Origin: Charina bottae
Lineage: Eukaryota; Chordata; Lepidosauria; Squamata; Charinaidae
Length of the DNA stretch: 64,000 nt
Reading direction: 5' to 3'
Assembly (NCBI GenBank): GCA_023362775.1
Contig: JALMGJ010000005.1
Span: forward strand, 83,710,921 to 83,774,920
A model generated the notes under the pieces. The model saw only the letters and a list, made by a program, of their open reading frames with translations, made no database searches and was not told the DNA's origin. Below are positions 23,547 through 35,629 of this stretch, one piece after another. Position 1 is the first letter of the stretch. Every line of letters begins with the position of its first letter. The translations under genes were made by a program, and so were the position numbers.

Positions 23547-25120
23547 TAGGGCTAATAATAACAACAGCCATCATCCTCATGGAAAGCAGGAAGTAGGATG
23601 GAGAGGAGAATGGTGTAAACTTTCCTTTTCTATTGCATAAGATCAGAATAATGGTTCAGACACTTCAGTATTAATTTCCCAGAGCAGCCGTTTGAAAACA
23701 GTATAAACTGGTGGGAATAACTTTAGTATTTATTGTCATGATACATTCTTGACCTCTTAAAAGAAACTGGGGACTGCACAAAATATTGGTTCAAAGCAGC
23801 TTCCAGCCCACTGCTGGCTCTCTTCATCCCACTTTCTACTATTTAAAATCTAAAAAAAAAAAGGTTCTCCTTCCCAATTCAGTTTCCTTCCCCAAGCATA
23901 CAGCCCTATGAAAAGAACGCAGGCTGATGGAAAGGGAAAGAGCCTTGCTAAGTTCAGGGCGCGAAGGAAATTGTACCTGCATATGGTTGGTCCAAGTGCT
24001 TGACGGCAGCATCCGGTCCGGGAGAACAGGGCATGTCACGGACTGTTTTTAACTCCCAGCTCTCCATAAAGAGAACAGAAGGAGTAGAGCAGCTCCCTTC
24101 TGGAGCAGAATCAAAACCTTAAAAGAGCCCAGCTCCTTTGACTGCAACTCCGCTGGCCTTTTAAAGCCTCTCTTTTGTCTCTTCTGCATTGCTGCTAAAA
24201 GCCATGAGGTCACTCTCTCTATTTTTACCCCCCAGGCATCACCACTAAACAGTGTGATGGACATTGTCAACTGTCAAACACTTGCGCCACTTCCCATCCT
24301 CCTCTCATAGCTGGGGTTAAAATAAGACAGAATGTCTCTCACAACCAGTTTCCACGCTTCTGAATAGGACAAAGGCATCCCAAGTAATTTGTATTTTTTC
24401 TGACATTCACTTACCTAACCCAGAATTGCAGCTCCTTTTCCCCCCACAAAGCACACAAACTGTTATCTTAATCAGCATTTGAATCAGGGTATTTACACAA
24501 AATGAGCATTTGCAGCAGGTCATAGGGTATGCCATACATATTTTTTTCACAGATGTGTCCTATTCACATCCAAAATGTGGTTAACATAGGGAATCTAATT
24601 TTAATAACAAAATGTGTGCACCACTAAGGGGAAATTAATTTTCCCCTCTTTCCCCTTATTTCTTCAAGCTCCATGTCAATGGGCAGCCATTCTACCCACT
24701 TTCTAATTAATAGCAAAACCCAGGAATACACAACATTTTAATTATGAATGAGGCAATAAGAAATACACAGGAGTTTTTAAAAAATGGTTTTTCTTCCTCT
24801 TAAGGCAAGTTTCCTTTGTTCTAAAATGGCCATAACCGAACATTAAATATTGGTCTCTTCTGAATTGCCAATAAACCAATCTTGTCATGATTATCATAGT
24901 TCTCTTTGCCTTCATAGCTGTACGTGAGGTTTTTTAAAAAAATTCCCTGTTCTAATTTGAATTGGCATGTAAAACTATCACAGCAAGGTTCTGTCATCAG
25001 GAATGGCAGTAAATTGTTGTGCCAGTTACTTATAGCCACTAATCGTTGGGGCATAACTATGTGTAAAGGAATGTGGAGATGACCTTAGTAAAGGAACTGA
25101 TGAGCCATTAAAGGAGGAGA
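23547..25120. other. Intronic sequence, nothing recognised
   Basis: No known repeat or splice-flanked coding segment was recognised in this part of SYNPO2L intron 3. Confidence 0.4.
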
Positions 25121-25124
25121 AAAA

Positions 25125-25191
25125 GCAACGCCCAGGGACCCTCCTTGTGGGGGAGGTGGGCGGTGATATAAATGTGATATATAAATAAATA
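25125..25191 (+). repeat. L2-type LINE tail remnant
   Basis: Only the 3' arm of the terminal hairpin (gggggaggtgggcggtgata) and the AAAT tail remain. Confidence 0.7.
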
Positions 25192-25503
25192 AACTCAGTC
25201 CTGGAAAGTGTGAGAAAGAAATTCAAAGTAACCCCGCCTTGATTCTACTTGGTATAAGACCAAGTAGATGGAAACTCTGACAGGCTCTCAAGATTCTCTA
25301 ATTCTACCCTCCAACAATAAAGACGATTCCTTGAATTGCTGCCATGCCTGTTTCTTGACCTGGCGTACCTTGAAGGACTGACATCAATCTTGAAAGCTGT
25401 CAGAGTTTCTCTCTGCACCATCTTATACCTAACAAAATGAAAATCTGCCTCAACAAAATCAAGGTGGGCTTTCCTCTTTTTCAGGACTGAGTATTCTCTA
25501 AAG

Positions 25504-26210
25504 CAGAGCTTTCCAAACTTTTCATGTTGGTGACACACTTTTTAGACATGCATCATTTCGCGACACACTCTTACAGCAGGGCATCATTTCACGACACACT
25601 CTTACAGCAGGGCACAAGGCAGGCACTAGGACCTGCGCGGAATCCTGGCAGGGCAGGTTTGGAGGCAGCAGGGCACAAGGCAGGCACTAGGACCTGCGCG
25701 GAATCCTGGCAGGGCAGGTTTGGAGGCAGCAGGGCACAAGGCAGGCACTAGGACCTGCGCGGAATCCTGGCAGGGCAGGTTTGGAGGCAGCAAGGCACAA
25801 GGCAGGCACTAGGACCTGCACAGAATCCTGGCAGGGCAGGTTTGGAGGCAGCCAGGCACAAGGCAGGCACTAGGACCTGCCCGGAATCACAGCAGGTTTG
25901 GAGGCAGCAGGGCACAAGGCAGGCACTAGGACCTGCCCGGAATCACAGCAGGTTTGGAGGCAGCAGGGCACAAGGCAGGCACTAGGACCTGCGCGGAATC
26001 CTGGCAGGGCAGGTTTGGAGGCAGCAGGGCACAAGGCAGGCACTAGGACCTGCGCGGAATCACAGCAGGTTTGGAGGCAGCAAGGCACAAGGCAGGCACT
26101 AGGACCTGTGCGGAATCCTGGCAGGGCTCAGAGGCAGCAGCAGCTGTGACACACCCAGACACTGCAGCCGACACACTAACGTGTCGCGACACACAGTTTG
26201 GAAAGCTCTG
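25504..26210. mobile_element. hAT MITE carrying a nine-unit minisatellite
   Basis: The ends cagagctttccaaac and gtttggaaagctctg are inverted repeats. The 8-base target duplication CTCTAAAG is perfect at 25496-25503 and 26211-26218. The interior is mostly tandem repeats, see the separate entry. No transposase is encoded. Confidence 0.95.
25608..26130 (+). repeat. Minisatellite inside hAT MITE
   Basis: About nine units contain ggcacaaggcaggcactagg and acctgcgcggaatc. Most are 61 bases; a shorter 55-base variant has cacagcagg in place of ctggcagggcagg. The unit is the reverse complement of that in the hAT copy at 12172. Confidence 0.93.
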
Positions 26211-26218
26211 CTCTAAAG

Positions 26219-28020
26219 AGTAATAATCTATAATAATGAGCAATACTGTAATCTGAGTAAACTGAGTGTCTGTTTCCTGGCCTGGCCCTACCTTAAAGGG
26301 CTGACTTTGTGATTTGATGGAGATATAGAAAAAAAATTCTGGTTGATCCTACCAATAGGTTTGTCCAAACTGTCCCATCCCTGGTCTCACAGAAGAAATG
26401 TGATAACAGGTGGCATGACTATGTTCTGCTAACTCAGTGACCAAGGCAATATGAAGTTACAGATTCTCCTTTAAATTCCTTTACAGACTTGCAGTGATGG
26501 ACTATTCTATGATATTGTTGCCATTCAGATGTTTGCTGCATCTGACTGTTACACTGCCAATCATCTCAGTTCAGGTGGATTTCTACAATTGGTGTATGAA
26601 CATGGAAATCACAGTTCAATTAATTCATTGATGGGATGGTCCAGCAATAAATATCTTGCTCTTTCCATACAATTTGGGGTCAAAAACTACTGTAACCCAG
26701 TGAGAAATGGCAGAAATTTCCCTGGATATTTTTTTCCTCAACAGTCAGGTCTTATACGCCTTCCCACCTGATTTGTTTCTGATGAAGGCCATCTTGAAAG
26801 TATCTCAAGATGAATCAAATGTGAACTTGATCACCACCTAGCAGCCTCAACAATGTCCTTCTCTGACAGCAAGTACCAGAGGCCTCCTTTGAGACAAAAC
26901 CTCCTCATGAGCACTAATAGCCTCTTCTGTCACCCAGTTTCCTTTACCCTGTCTTTGGAGAAGGATTAGACACTCAGAATGCTCAGTTCAGATAGAAAAA
27001 GAGTATTCCATCATTCAAAATGATGGGATCAAAAAGAGCTTTATGTTCACAAGATAATTTGTTATTTATTTGTTCGTGTTCACAGAAGTTTAGAGAAGCT
27101 GTAAAATGATAAAAATGTGAGCTGGTTTTGGCTGTTGTTTCCTATATATGACTTCTAAATATACTATTGCCAAGTTCTTTATTCCATTTCCAGCTTAAGC
27201 ATTTAAGCATTTCCCTCTTCAGCAGATGTGCTACAGAATACACCCTATATCTGCCTCCAGGTCTCATATCTGTCCTCTAGTACTTGGCTAGGCCTCTCTT
27301 AACAGCAGAAGGGGAGACAGAGATCAGCTTCAACATGTTGTTGTATGGAGTGGCATCAGGAGGAAGTTCTGAGAAAGGACCTAGATGGGGGGTGGGGGAC
27401 ACAAGCTATATATTGTATAGATCAAATTCAGTTTATATATAAATGCAGACAAAAAATTATTGGGATTGGGAAACAGTCCCTCGTCCTCAAGGCTGCAATA
27501 ATCCAAATAGCCAGTCCTTTAGGGTAATCATAGAATAGGAGTTCCCACATTTTCATTTGCCATTTCAGATTGAAATAGTTGGAACAGTTAAGGTTGCCAA
27601 GTGATGGGGATGGGTTGAGTGAAGTTCTTGGGCTCTGGGCTGGTTCCTAGAATTTAGAAATAAAGGACAGAATTTGGACTGAGCCAAAAATAATTCTGAA
27701 AAGCCTACTTTATTCTGTTGTATTTATAGTAAGCAACATTTCCATGCATGCTCACTTTAAAAATATAATCTAGCTTTAACTCCAAGTTCAGAAAAATGGC
27801 CTTTGTCAGATGAGAGACAAAGGAAATGCACTCCTATTGATTATTCTAGATTTCTTGGTAGCTTTTTATGCCACTGAATGAACGGTAGGCTGAGTTTATT
27901 GAAATGTCATTTCTGCTTGATCCTATTTACAATTATGCCATGGGATCTTACAGATTTTCACTAGGTTATGCATTTGTTTCACACTGATATAAACTCTTGG
28001 GATGGAACATTGGGGAATGT
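26219..28020. other. Intronic sequence, nothing recognised
   Basis: AT-rich, no recognised repeat or coding exon. Confidence 0.4.
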
Positions 28021-28023
28021 GAG

Positions 28024-28190
28024 GCAAGATGCCACTTGCATGCTGATGACACTCGGTTCGATTTCTCTTTACTATATCACCTTAGTTCCATAAAGCCATG
28101 AAGGAACTGGATCAGTGTCTAGAAGAAATAATGAATTAGATGAAGGCCAGACTTTAACTTAGATTAAATCTTGAGAAGATGGAGATCTCT
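28024..28190 (+). repeat. Old L2-type LINE fragment, RT active-site region
   Basis: The frame contains CHLHADDTRFDFS, a decayed YADDTQLY box. It is heavily diverged. Confidence 0.6.
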
Positions 28191-28229
28191 TATCATTGCG
28201 GCGGCGCAAAATTTAGCTACTGCACATGT

Positions 28230-30340
28230 GATAGCTGGGTTTAAGTCCTGAAGAAGATGGTTCTCATACAAACTGATCTTCCTGGGAATCTTTCTATTAG
28301 CAGGTAAATGTATATTGGTCTGATATTTCTGTAGTATTTAGAGTGTAATAAAACATGCAAGATGTTTTCAACCTCCTTAGTACCACATTTACAGATTCTC
28401 TCTGCTAAGGGGATTTTATTATACCTGCCTTGGAGGAGTGCTGATGGAAGGATATTAAATCTAGCTCTAAAAAATGCTATTCTAATCTTAGGAAAGGTTA
28501 GGTCTTCCAAGTATCTTGCTGGTTCCCATGTACCCCATCTTATCCGATTTCTACTATGAAAAGGTATCCTATTAACTTCTAGCTGGAATTCCATATCTCT
28601 TATTCTATTAATAACCAATTGCTTGGCTTGATCAAAGCCTAAAGATTTTTAAAGTAATGGAGACAGTCCATATAGCTTATGCCAGAGCTTTCCAAACTTT
28701 TCACGCTGGCGACACACACCAACGGCGGCGGGGCCTGCAGTGTCCTGGTGTGTTGCGCAAAAAACCCGGAAGCACTGATGGGGGGAACCGAAAGAAGAGG
28801 CAGCGGTGCTGATTGGCGGGGGTGCCGCTTCTTTCAGTTCCCCCATCAGCGCTTCCGGGTTTTTGCACGACACACCAGGACACTGCAGGCGACACAGTAG
28901 TGTGTCGTGACACACACTTTGGAAAGCTATGGCTTATGCTCTATTGCCTGTTCCCAGGGAGAGGGAAAGTTATCAATCAGGACTAGAGGGGTCAAACCAA
29001 CTGGAAAGTATTGAATTTTCAACCAAAAAGTTAACATATTCTTCCAGGCCCTAACCTGAATTTGAGGCATTCCTGTTTCTAGTCTCAGCTGGGCATTTGG
29101 CGTTCCACTAGGTGCAGCTAAAATTGATTGCAGGAATTTTGTTTGTACAGTTTCTTGTGACTCTTCAAAAAAATTCCTGCTTGTGCCCCATAGAGAATTT
29201 GTGTCAACGTTTTGGCCTTGAAAAGTGTTAAGGCTGCAGGGACTAATTGTCCTCCGCCTGTGTAAAAAAAATGTTTGATAGCATTTGAAGACCTAAGGGC
29301 TAATTGCACTGCATAGTTCAGATGTGCATTCCAACTACCTTTCGAGTGAAAAATCACTCCAAGGTGATTAACGCATTAACTTGTTCTAGATTATGCCCTT
29401 CTACCCTCCAAGAGTATTGAACAGCTCTTCTAGCAAAGACCAGAATTTTTGATTTGTCAAAATTAAGAGCCAAATTGTTTAATCTGCAGTAGTTTAGTAT
29501 TGCTGCTATGGCTCTTTTCAGTCCAACTGGAGTTTGTGAGATTATTACGGCATCATCAGCATAAAGAAGTATCGGTACGTTACGTTGTGCTAGATTGGGA
29601 GGATGGGAATCCATGTTATAAAGAAGATCAATCAAAGAGTTAATGTATAAATTAAAAAGGGAGGGGGCAAGAATGCATCCTTGACGTACTCCTTTCTGCA
29701 CACTTACTAAGCCAGAGAGGGTCCCTAGGGGATTACACCTCACTCTTAAAGTGGAATTAGAATATAATTTCTGTATAAGATAGAGGAGGCGTCTATCAAT
29801 ATTAGTCTTATTTACTTTTTCCCAAAGAACACCTCTGTCTATTGAATCAAAAGCCTGTTTAAAATCAAGGCAGGCCGCAAAGAGGGAAGATTTCTTTTTG
29901 TATGTATATTTTAATACCAGGTGGTGAAGCACCAAAATGTGATCAATTGTTGATCTCCCCTCTCTAAATCCAGCCTGTTCTTCTCTAATTATGCCCTCTG
30001 ACAAAATCCAATCTTGTAGTTTATTGTTTGAATGCTTAGCATATAATTTGCTAATTACACTCAATAAACTAATGGGCCTATAATTACATGGGTCATTTTT
30101 GTTGCCCTTTTTATAGATTGGTACAATAATTGCCATTCCCCAGTCCTTTGGCATATAACCAGTCTGATCTATATTTGTGAAGAAAGATGCTAGTAGAGGT
30201 GCCCACCAACTAGAGTTCCTTTTGATTATTTCAGGTAAGAAATAATCTGCACCAGGAGCCACTGAATGAGCAGGTAGATAATTTGGGGGTATTTCTCGAT
30301 CCAGATATCTCATTGGAGGTCCAGGTGTGTCAGCTTTGTT
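28230..30340 (-). mobile_element. Non-LTR retrotransposon, R4/Dong-like, degenerate
   Basis: The 319-codon frame 29354-30313 carries reverse-transcriptase motifs in order: NYRPISLLSVISKLYAK, EEQAGFREGRSTIDH, LDFKQAFDSIDR, GVRQGCILAPSLFNLYIN and LLYADDAVIISQT. After a frameshift near 29355 the reading continues (SKGSWNAHLNYAVQLALRSS), and further down the C-terminus contains ERICKCGTKEVENILHVLLH, a cysteine-histidine motif. A hAT MITE at 28683-28931 splits the element. The clade call (R4/Dong-like) is from overall similarity recalled from squamate elements and is tentative; that it is a non-LTR RT is firm. Confidence 0.85.
28683..28931. mobile_element. hAT MITE nested in the R4-like LINE
   Basis: The ends are cagagctttccaaac and cactttggaaagctatg. 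The 8-base target duplication GCTTATGC is perfect at 28675-28682 and 28932-28939. The interior is an imperfect palindrome with aaaacccggaagcactgatg facing catcagcgcttccgggtttt. Confidence 0.95.
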
Positions 30341-30404
30341 CTAGTTCTGATGTTGTACTCACTGTAGCTAATCCTGAACAGAAATAATCTGGCAAGCACT
30401 GGTA

Positions 30405-30898
30405 ATCACTTTTTAGGATAATTGCGATGTGCTTTATGTAGGACTGCCCTTGAAAATGACATCGAAAATACAGTTGTGGCTGCCATGATACTGACAGGGA
30501 CAGTTGTCAAGAATCATGTAATCCTATCCTGAAAGAGCTGCATTGGTTAACTATTAGATGCCAAGGCAAATTCAAGGTAATGATGTTGACCTACAAAAAC
30601 CTAAAAAGCTTGGGTCTGAGGCATCTGAAGGAATACCTCTTCCTTTAGCATCCTTAGATGCTGAGGAGGCCTCATTAGAAGATGTACATTAAGCACATAG
30701 CCTGAATTTCTCTATGATGCTGCCCCAAATGGGTCATATCCTCCATCATAAAAGGTGTTTCCCTTCTTGCTGATAGGCCAGGCTAACATCTGCCTGTTTA
30801 TCATGGATTTATAAATTGCTGAACTCTGCCATAACATAATCCCTTGTGGGGGAGATGGGCAGGATACAAATGTGATTGATAAATAAATAAATAAACAA
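30405..30898 (+). repeat. Old L2-type LINE fragment
   Basis: The text ctgaaagagctgcattggtt, then ttcaaggtaatgatgttgac, corresponds to the L2 ELHWVPVCFRVQFKVLVITF region. It ends with a decayed hairpin (tgtgggggagatgggcagga) and AAAT/AAAC tail. Confidence 0.75.
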
Positions 30899-31189
30899 AC
30901 AAACAAACAAACTAATGGGATGGATGATGTTGCTTATGCTGTTCTTACTGGTTTTATTGATTTTAGTGGTGTTTGATTGATAATGTGTTGGTTATCTTAA
31001 CAATATTATTACTAAACTGACTTTTTTAATGAAGTAGAAGATGCAAATGATGCAAATAAATAATATGTGTCTAGCTTATTTAAGATTGACCATATCTCTT
31101 TCTTAACAGAAATAAGTACTTGATCTGAATGAACCCTCTCCCAATTAATGGCTGTTTCTTGTTCAGAAAAAGGGATACATAGACACACA

Positions 31190-31222
31190 ACACTTGATCT
31201 TAGCCAAAAGGCCAAGAAGTGA
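31190..31222 (-). pseudogene. RNU2 (pseudogene): U2 snRNA 5'-end pseudogene fragment
   Basis: The minus strand reads CACTTCTTGGCCTTTTGGCT then AAGATCAAGTGT, matching the 5' part of U2 snRNA (CGCTTCTCGGCCTTTTGGCT, AAGATCAAGTGT) with three differences near its start. Similarity fades beyond about 33 bases, so the branchpoint-pairing and Sm regions are missing. Confidence 0.85.
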
Positions 31223-33005
31223 AAGAGGCATACTAATTTCAGGTTTTAAATATGTTACAAATGCAATGGGTTTGATTACACTGGATCTGACCTGAGGCGG
31301 GCAGGACTGCAGGATGCATCTGCGCATGTTCATATCTGCTGCCCGCTCCTTTGCTCTGTGAATAATGCATGTTAGCAAAATATGAAGCCAAGTATAACAC
31401 AGAAAAAAGACAAATGAACAGAAGAGGTGAGTAAAAAGCAGGGAAGCAACAAGTCAAATGGGACAGAAAAGGGAAGATAAACCATTGACTTTGGTGTAAA
31501 AGGAGACAATAGAGAATGAACTGAGGAGCTCTGCTGCTTAGTCAATACACTCCGGGCCCCAACAACAGCAGCAACAGCAGACTCACAGGGTGGGAAAGAG
31601 GTAGGAAAGTTATCTCACCTTCTCTGATCACCTTTTCTGGTTTTAATTCCTCACCTTGTGACTGGAGTTCATGTCTGGAGAAGTGGGGAGGGGAGGGGGA
31701 GAGGGGTTGGGTGATCCAGAAGGATACGGGTGACATTCTCAGTCTCAGACTCTGACATAGATTCAGGATCTTGGGCAAGATAGTTGTCTTCTAGCCTTAG
31801 TGGACTGCCTTCTCTGAAATGAGTTTCAGTTGCAGCAGAAAGCCGTAGTCTCAAAAAAATAATTTGGTGTTATAGGCAAATTGCTTTTCAGTCTTTGCAA
31901 TGTATGTTTCTGATTAAGCAGACTTATCATGGCAGCCATTTTATATTGGTGTCAATGATACTTCCTCAAAAGTTTGAATGTGGCACCCGACCCAGCTGGC
32001 CCTTTTCAAACTGCACCAATTTCCATGTTAAAACTGAACATACAGACTTCATGACTTCAATGGCAATTCAGCCTTTTTTAATTTTTACATTTCTTTCTTT
32101 TCCCCTACCTCATGTGCCTTTGTAATATCTTGCCCATCATATTGTGCAGAGTTGGTAATAATAGTTTTGCTCTGCTTGTTAAATTATTATTATGAGGATC
32201 AGCTTAGAATCCTTTGTTTTACAAATAAGTAGTGAGTTGGCTGTCATCTGTTGATCTATTCAAATTTTAATTTATACAATCAGTTCTAGATGCTTGTTTC
32301 TGCAGGCAAATGCAAAACAAATATTTCTGAAGCAGGCCATAGAATAGTTAGCAGTTACATCAGCTTGCAGCTTTTGATTGCCCCACAGTTCTGAATACGT
32401 CTTCTGTACCCTTAGAAATGCTGCGTGTGATGTATCTGGCTTTGCTGAGATACTTCTCGCTGTTCTGACTATGCTTATGAAAATAAGTTATGATGCAGGA
32501 CACGGCTCACCCTTGCTAGGACAATCAGATGGAAGAGAACAGCTGGGCATGCCTTGCTCAGCATTCATTTCATGGCTGCACATTATTCAAAAGAGATAAA
32601 TAGACTCACTTGAAAGTAACTGAAACTCCTGGCAAGCTATCAGGAAATTAAATCACACTGCTCTAATTTTAGTTCATTTTTATTTCTTTTTAATCACTTT
32701 CAAACTTTGAAGTACAATTTAAACTTAGTTTAAATAATTCAACTTGAGATTATTATATTTATTTCCTTGCTAAGATAAGCTATCTCTCCTCAAAGTATCT
32801 GTGCTGACATTTGTTCAGCCTTTACTTGGAAGCCTTCAACCAAGAAGGACATTCTGTACTCCCTAATTGATTTTTTTTCTGATTATTTTTTTAAAAAAAA
32901 CCTTTGGAAAAAGTAATTTTTATAAAGATTTCCTCAGACATCTGCAGTTCAATTCATTATGTCTGTGATTGGAAAGAAATAGTTGTTTGTTTGATATGTT
33001 TCATC
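31223..33005. other. Intronic sequence, nothing recognised
   Basis: No known repeat or exon recognised. Confidence 0.4.
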
Positions 33006-33007
33006 CA

Positions 33008-33155
33008 GGAGCTCGAGGCAGTCCTCCTCTTGTTTTTTTCCACACCGACCCCTCAGGGAGATAAGTTGGACTGGGAGGAAAGGACTGGTCCAAAGTTGCC
33101 CAGGGAGGACTAGAATCTGGGTCTCATTGCTCTTAGACCAGCACTGTACCACATT
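33008..33155 (-). repeat. tRNA-derived SINE, MIR-like, first of a pair
   Basis: On the minus strand: gagccaatgtggtacagtgc, a B-box-like cagattctagtcctccctg, then the conserved ggaccagtcctttcctccca region. Confidence 0.6.
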
Positions 33156-33164
33156 GGCTCATGG

Positions 33165-33290
33165 GCTGAGATGGAGGGACTGTCCCAGATTCCCTCAGGG
33201 AACTCGCATGGCTGAGAAGAGACTTGGACATTGATCTCTCCTCCTAGTTCAAAACCTTCACCACTAAACCATGCTGGCTCTCACCATGTT
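33165..33290 (-). repeat. tRNA-derived SINE, MIR-like, second of a pair
   Basis: On the minus strand: gagccagcatggtttagtgg with an A-box, then gttttgaactaggagg as a B-box, then cttctcagccatgcgagttc. Confidence 0.6.
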
Positions 33291-33312
33291 GGTTCTATTC
33301 ATGCAACATACT

Positions 33313-33795
33313 TAGGCTGACCATACGTCCCATTTTGAACGGGACAGTCCCGTTTTTTTAACATTTCCAACCGTCCCGTCGTTTTAATATAAAAGTCAAT
33401 TTTGTCCTGTTTTTTAAAAAACCTGTCAGGAACTAGCCTGTCCCTGCCGCCATGGCAGACTCCAAGAGCCGGAACCGAGAGCCGGAAGTAGCTGGAGCGG
33501 CGCGAAAGAGCCAGAGCAGCTGATTGGAGGGAACCCGGAAGAGGAATCGCCTCTGCCTATCAGCGCGCGGCAAAGGAGGTGGGAGTTGGAGGGAACCTGG
33601 AAGAGGAATTGCCTCCGCCTATCGCGCTGCTCGGCCTGCCTCTCCCACCTCCTTTGCCACGCGCTGATAGGCAGAGGCGATTCCTCTTCCGGGTTCCCTC
33701 CAATCAGCTGCTCTGGCTCTTTCGCGCCGCTCCAGCTACTTCCGGCTCTCGGTTCCTCTTGTCCCGTTTTTGTCTCAAGGAATATGGTCATCCTA
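33313..33795. mobile_element. Foldback hAT MITE with 110-bp hairpin arms
   Basis: Terminal inverted repeats TAGGCTGACCATA and TATGGTCATCCTA are flanked by a perfect 8-base duplication AACATACT (33305-33312 and 33796-33803). The GC-rich interior is an inverted repeat: ccggaaccgagagccggaag (about 33469) pairs with cttccggctctcggttcctc (about 33740), through to the cctctgcctatcagcgcg/cgcgctgataggcagagg pair. No protein is encoded. Confidence 0.92.
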
Positions 33796-33803
33796 AACAT
33801 ACT

Positions 33804-34618
33804 GAACCATAAATTAGCCAACCACATCTTATCCAAGCATGTTGTATGAATCCAACCTCTGTGATAAGTGTAGGGTTTCTTGTCTTGTGCTGCCTTGGGT
33901 TACTTCAGTGCACAGTACAAACAAAGGCAAAAGATTTAGGGACAATTTGTTCCCCTCAGCTCCCCTCCCCCCCATTAAAGAATATGCTGTGGGTGGAACA
34001 TGCCTAAACATATGTTAAGAATGGAAGATGACATCCTTTTGTCCTAAAGGGAGAGGGATGGCTTAGCCAGTTGTTTTAAACAGTTGGTTCTGGAATTGTA
34101 TTTGACAAAAAGACAGTTGGCTTTGTGCCTGCAGTCTATGGCATCATTGGTTACCTTGGAAATCTGATGGAAAAATGACATGTTAATGCTGCTAGAAAGA
34201 CAGTGGGTAGTATGTGGTCTGTCAAGAAGAATGTTGTTGTTTTTTTGTCAACAGAAGCAAAAATACTTCTTCCCACTTTGTTATATGAATTAGAAGTGAG
34301 TGACCCGTGTGAAAGAAATATGTTGGGTGGTTTGGTCATATAGACAAAAAGAATGAACAGTGAACCACAAAACAAATGCATGAAGGAAAAGTGATAGGTA
34401 GAGTGAAGGGATCTGAGCAAGCCTGGGCCACAGACTTTGGCCTAGAGAATACAATATTATGTCTCCCATAGTGCAACACTACTAGAACTCCACTGAACCA
34501 AAGCTAGTGCCTGAACCAAAGAATTCTGCATAGAAATGCTAGGTGCTAAATGGTAATTCTACCTTTCTCAGGAATGCATACCAGCCAGGGCCCCCCTATC
34601 TGGTCAGCATCTCCTTCC
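33804..34618. other. Intronic sequence, nothing recognised
   Basis: No known repeat or exon recognised. Confidence 0.4.
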
Positions 34619-35228
34619 TGAGACAAGCTAACATGTTTACCTGACTTTCCAGTAATAAATCCTTTGTTCCCCCTCCTAAGATGTAAATGTGTGAAGATGT
34701 GATTTAATGGTTCTGACCTCTGTGATGTAGCTATGTGTGTATAACCCGAATGTCTTTAAAGTGTTACTTTTATCTGTATAAGATGTAATTGTAAATCTCT
34801 AGCCAAAGACAGTTGCACAGGATGTGCCCATGGAACAATTGGTGTGAATGTTCACAGGCCCCTCTCTTTGTAACTATGTTGACAACCCACGCCACCTCAT
34901 GACCTGATGGATCCAAGAATCCCTCAGCCCTGGGCGGGACCCTGATCCCCAAAAGCCAGCCAATCCCAGGGAATGGTCAGAGGACACCTCACCCACATTC
35001 CATCATCATCCTCATTTCCTGCTTGAGTTTCTTGTATAAAAGTTTGTGTTCCTTTGTTCTTGGGGATGGTGGTTCCACTCAGAGGTCACCTGCACGTGAC
35101 AGCTGTATGGTCTGCCATCCAGCAACCTTGCTTGGCGCCAAATAAACTTGCTGCTGTTCCTTTTACAAAGTCTCCGTTGTGTACTTGGCTTTCTCTAATA
35201 GGCGCGTGGTAAGTTTTGGTGCCTTACA
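34619..35228 (+). mobile_element. Probable solo LTR of an endogenous retrovirus
   Basis: The segment has an LTR-like order: a U3-like region, a TATAAAAG box (about 35035), an AATAAA signal (about 35143) and a T-rich U5-like end with ggcgcgtggtaag. The likely 3' end is ccttaca near 35228. The 5' end is unclear and no target duplication was found. No gag, pol or env sequence is next to it. Confidence 0.45.
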
Positions 35229-35629
35229 TGAGAAAAGGGGGAAGACTGGGAAAGTCATGGTTGGATGGAGCTGAAGAGATCCTCAAAAAGGAAAAGGTAA
35301 GAAATTTAAAGAACAAAAAATAATGTATGAATTGGTATATGGGCACAGTGGAAAGAAGATAGTTTGCAAGACAGAAAGGTATGGAGAGGCATAATAAATG
35401 TTCTTGGTGTAAACTTGATTTTAATTATATTTTATTTTCTCTTATTTCCTGCCTTTAAATGTTTTTGCTCACTATTGCTTGCTTTTTTCTGTGCTTTGCA
35501 TAAGGTTGCTTTTGCTTATCCTGAAAAGGAATGGTTTGCCTGAACATATGTAAATCTCATGGGAAACTAGAAAATTGTTGAGCTATTAATAGTGTGGCCC
35601 CACATCTTATATACAACCTCTGTGTATTG

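Noticed and set aside
25608..26130. CRISPR-like array
   Set aside because: Units are contiguous with no unique spacers and lie inside a hAT element in vertebrate DNA; it is a minisatellite.
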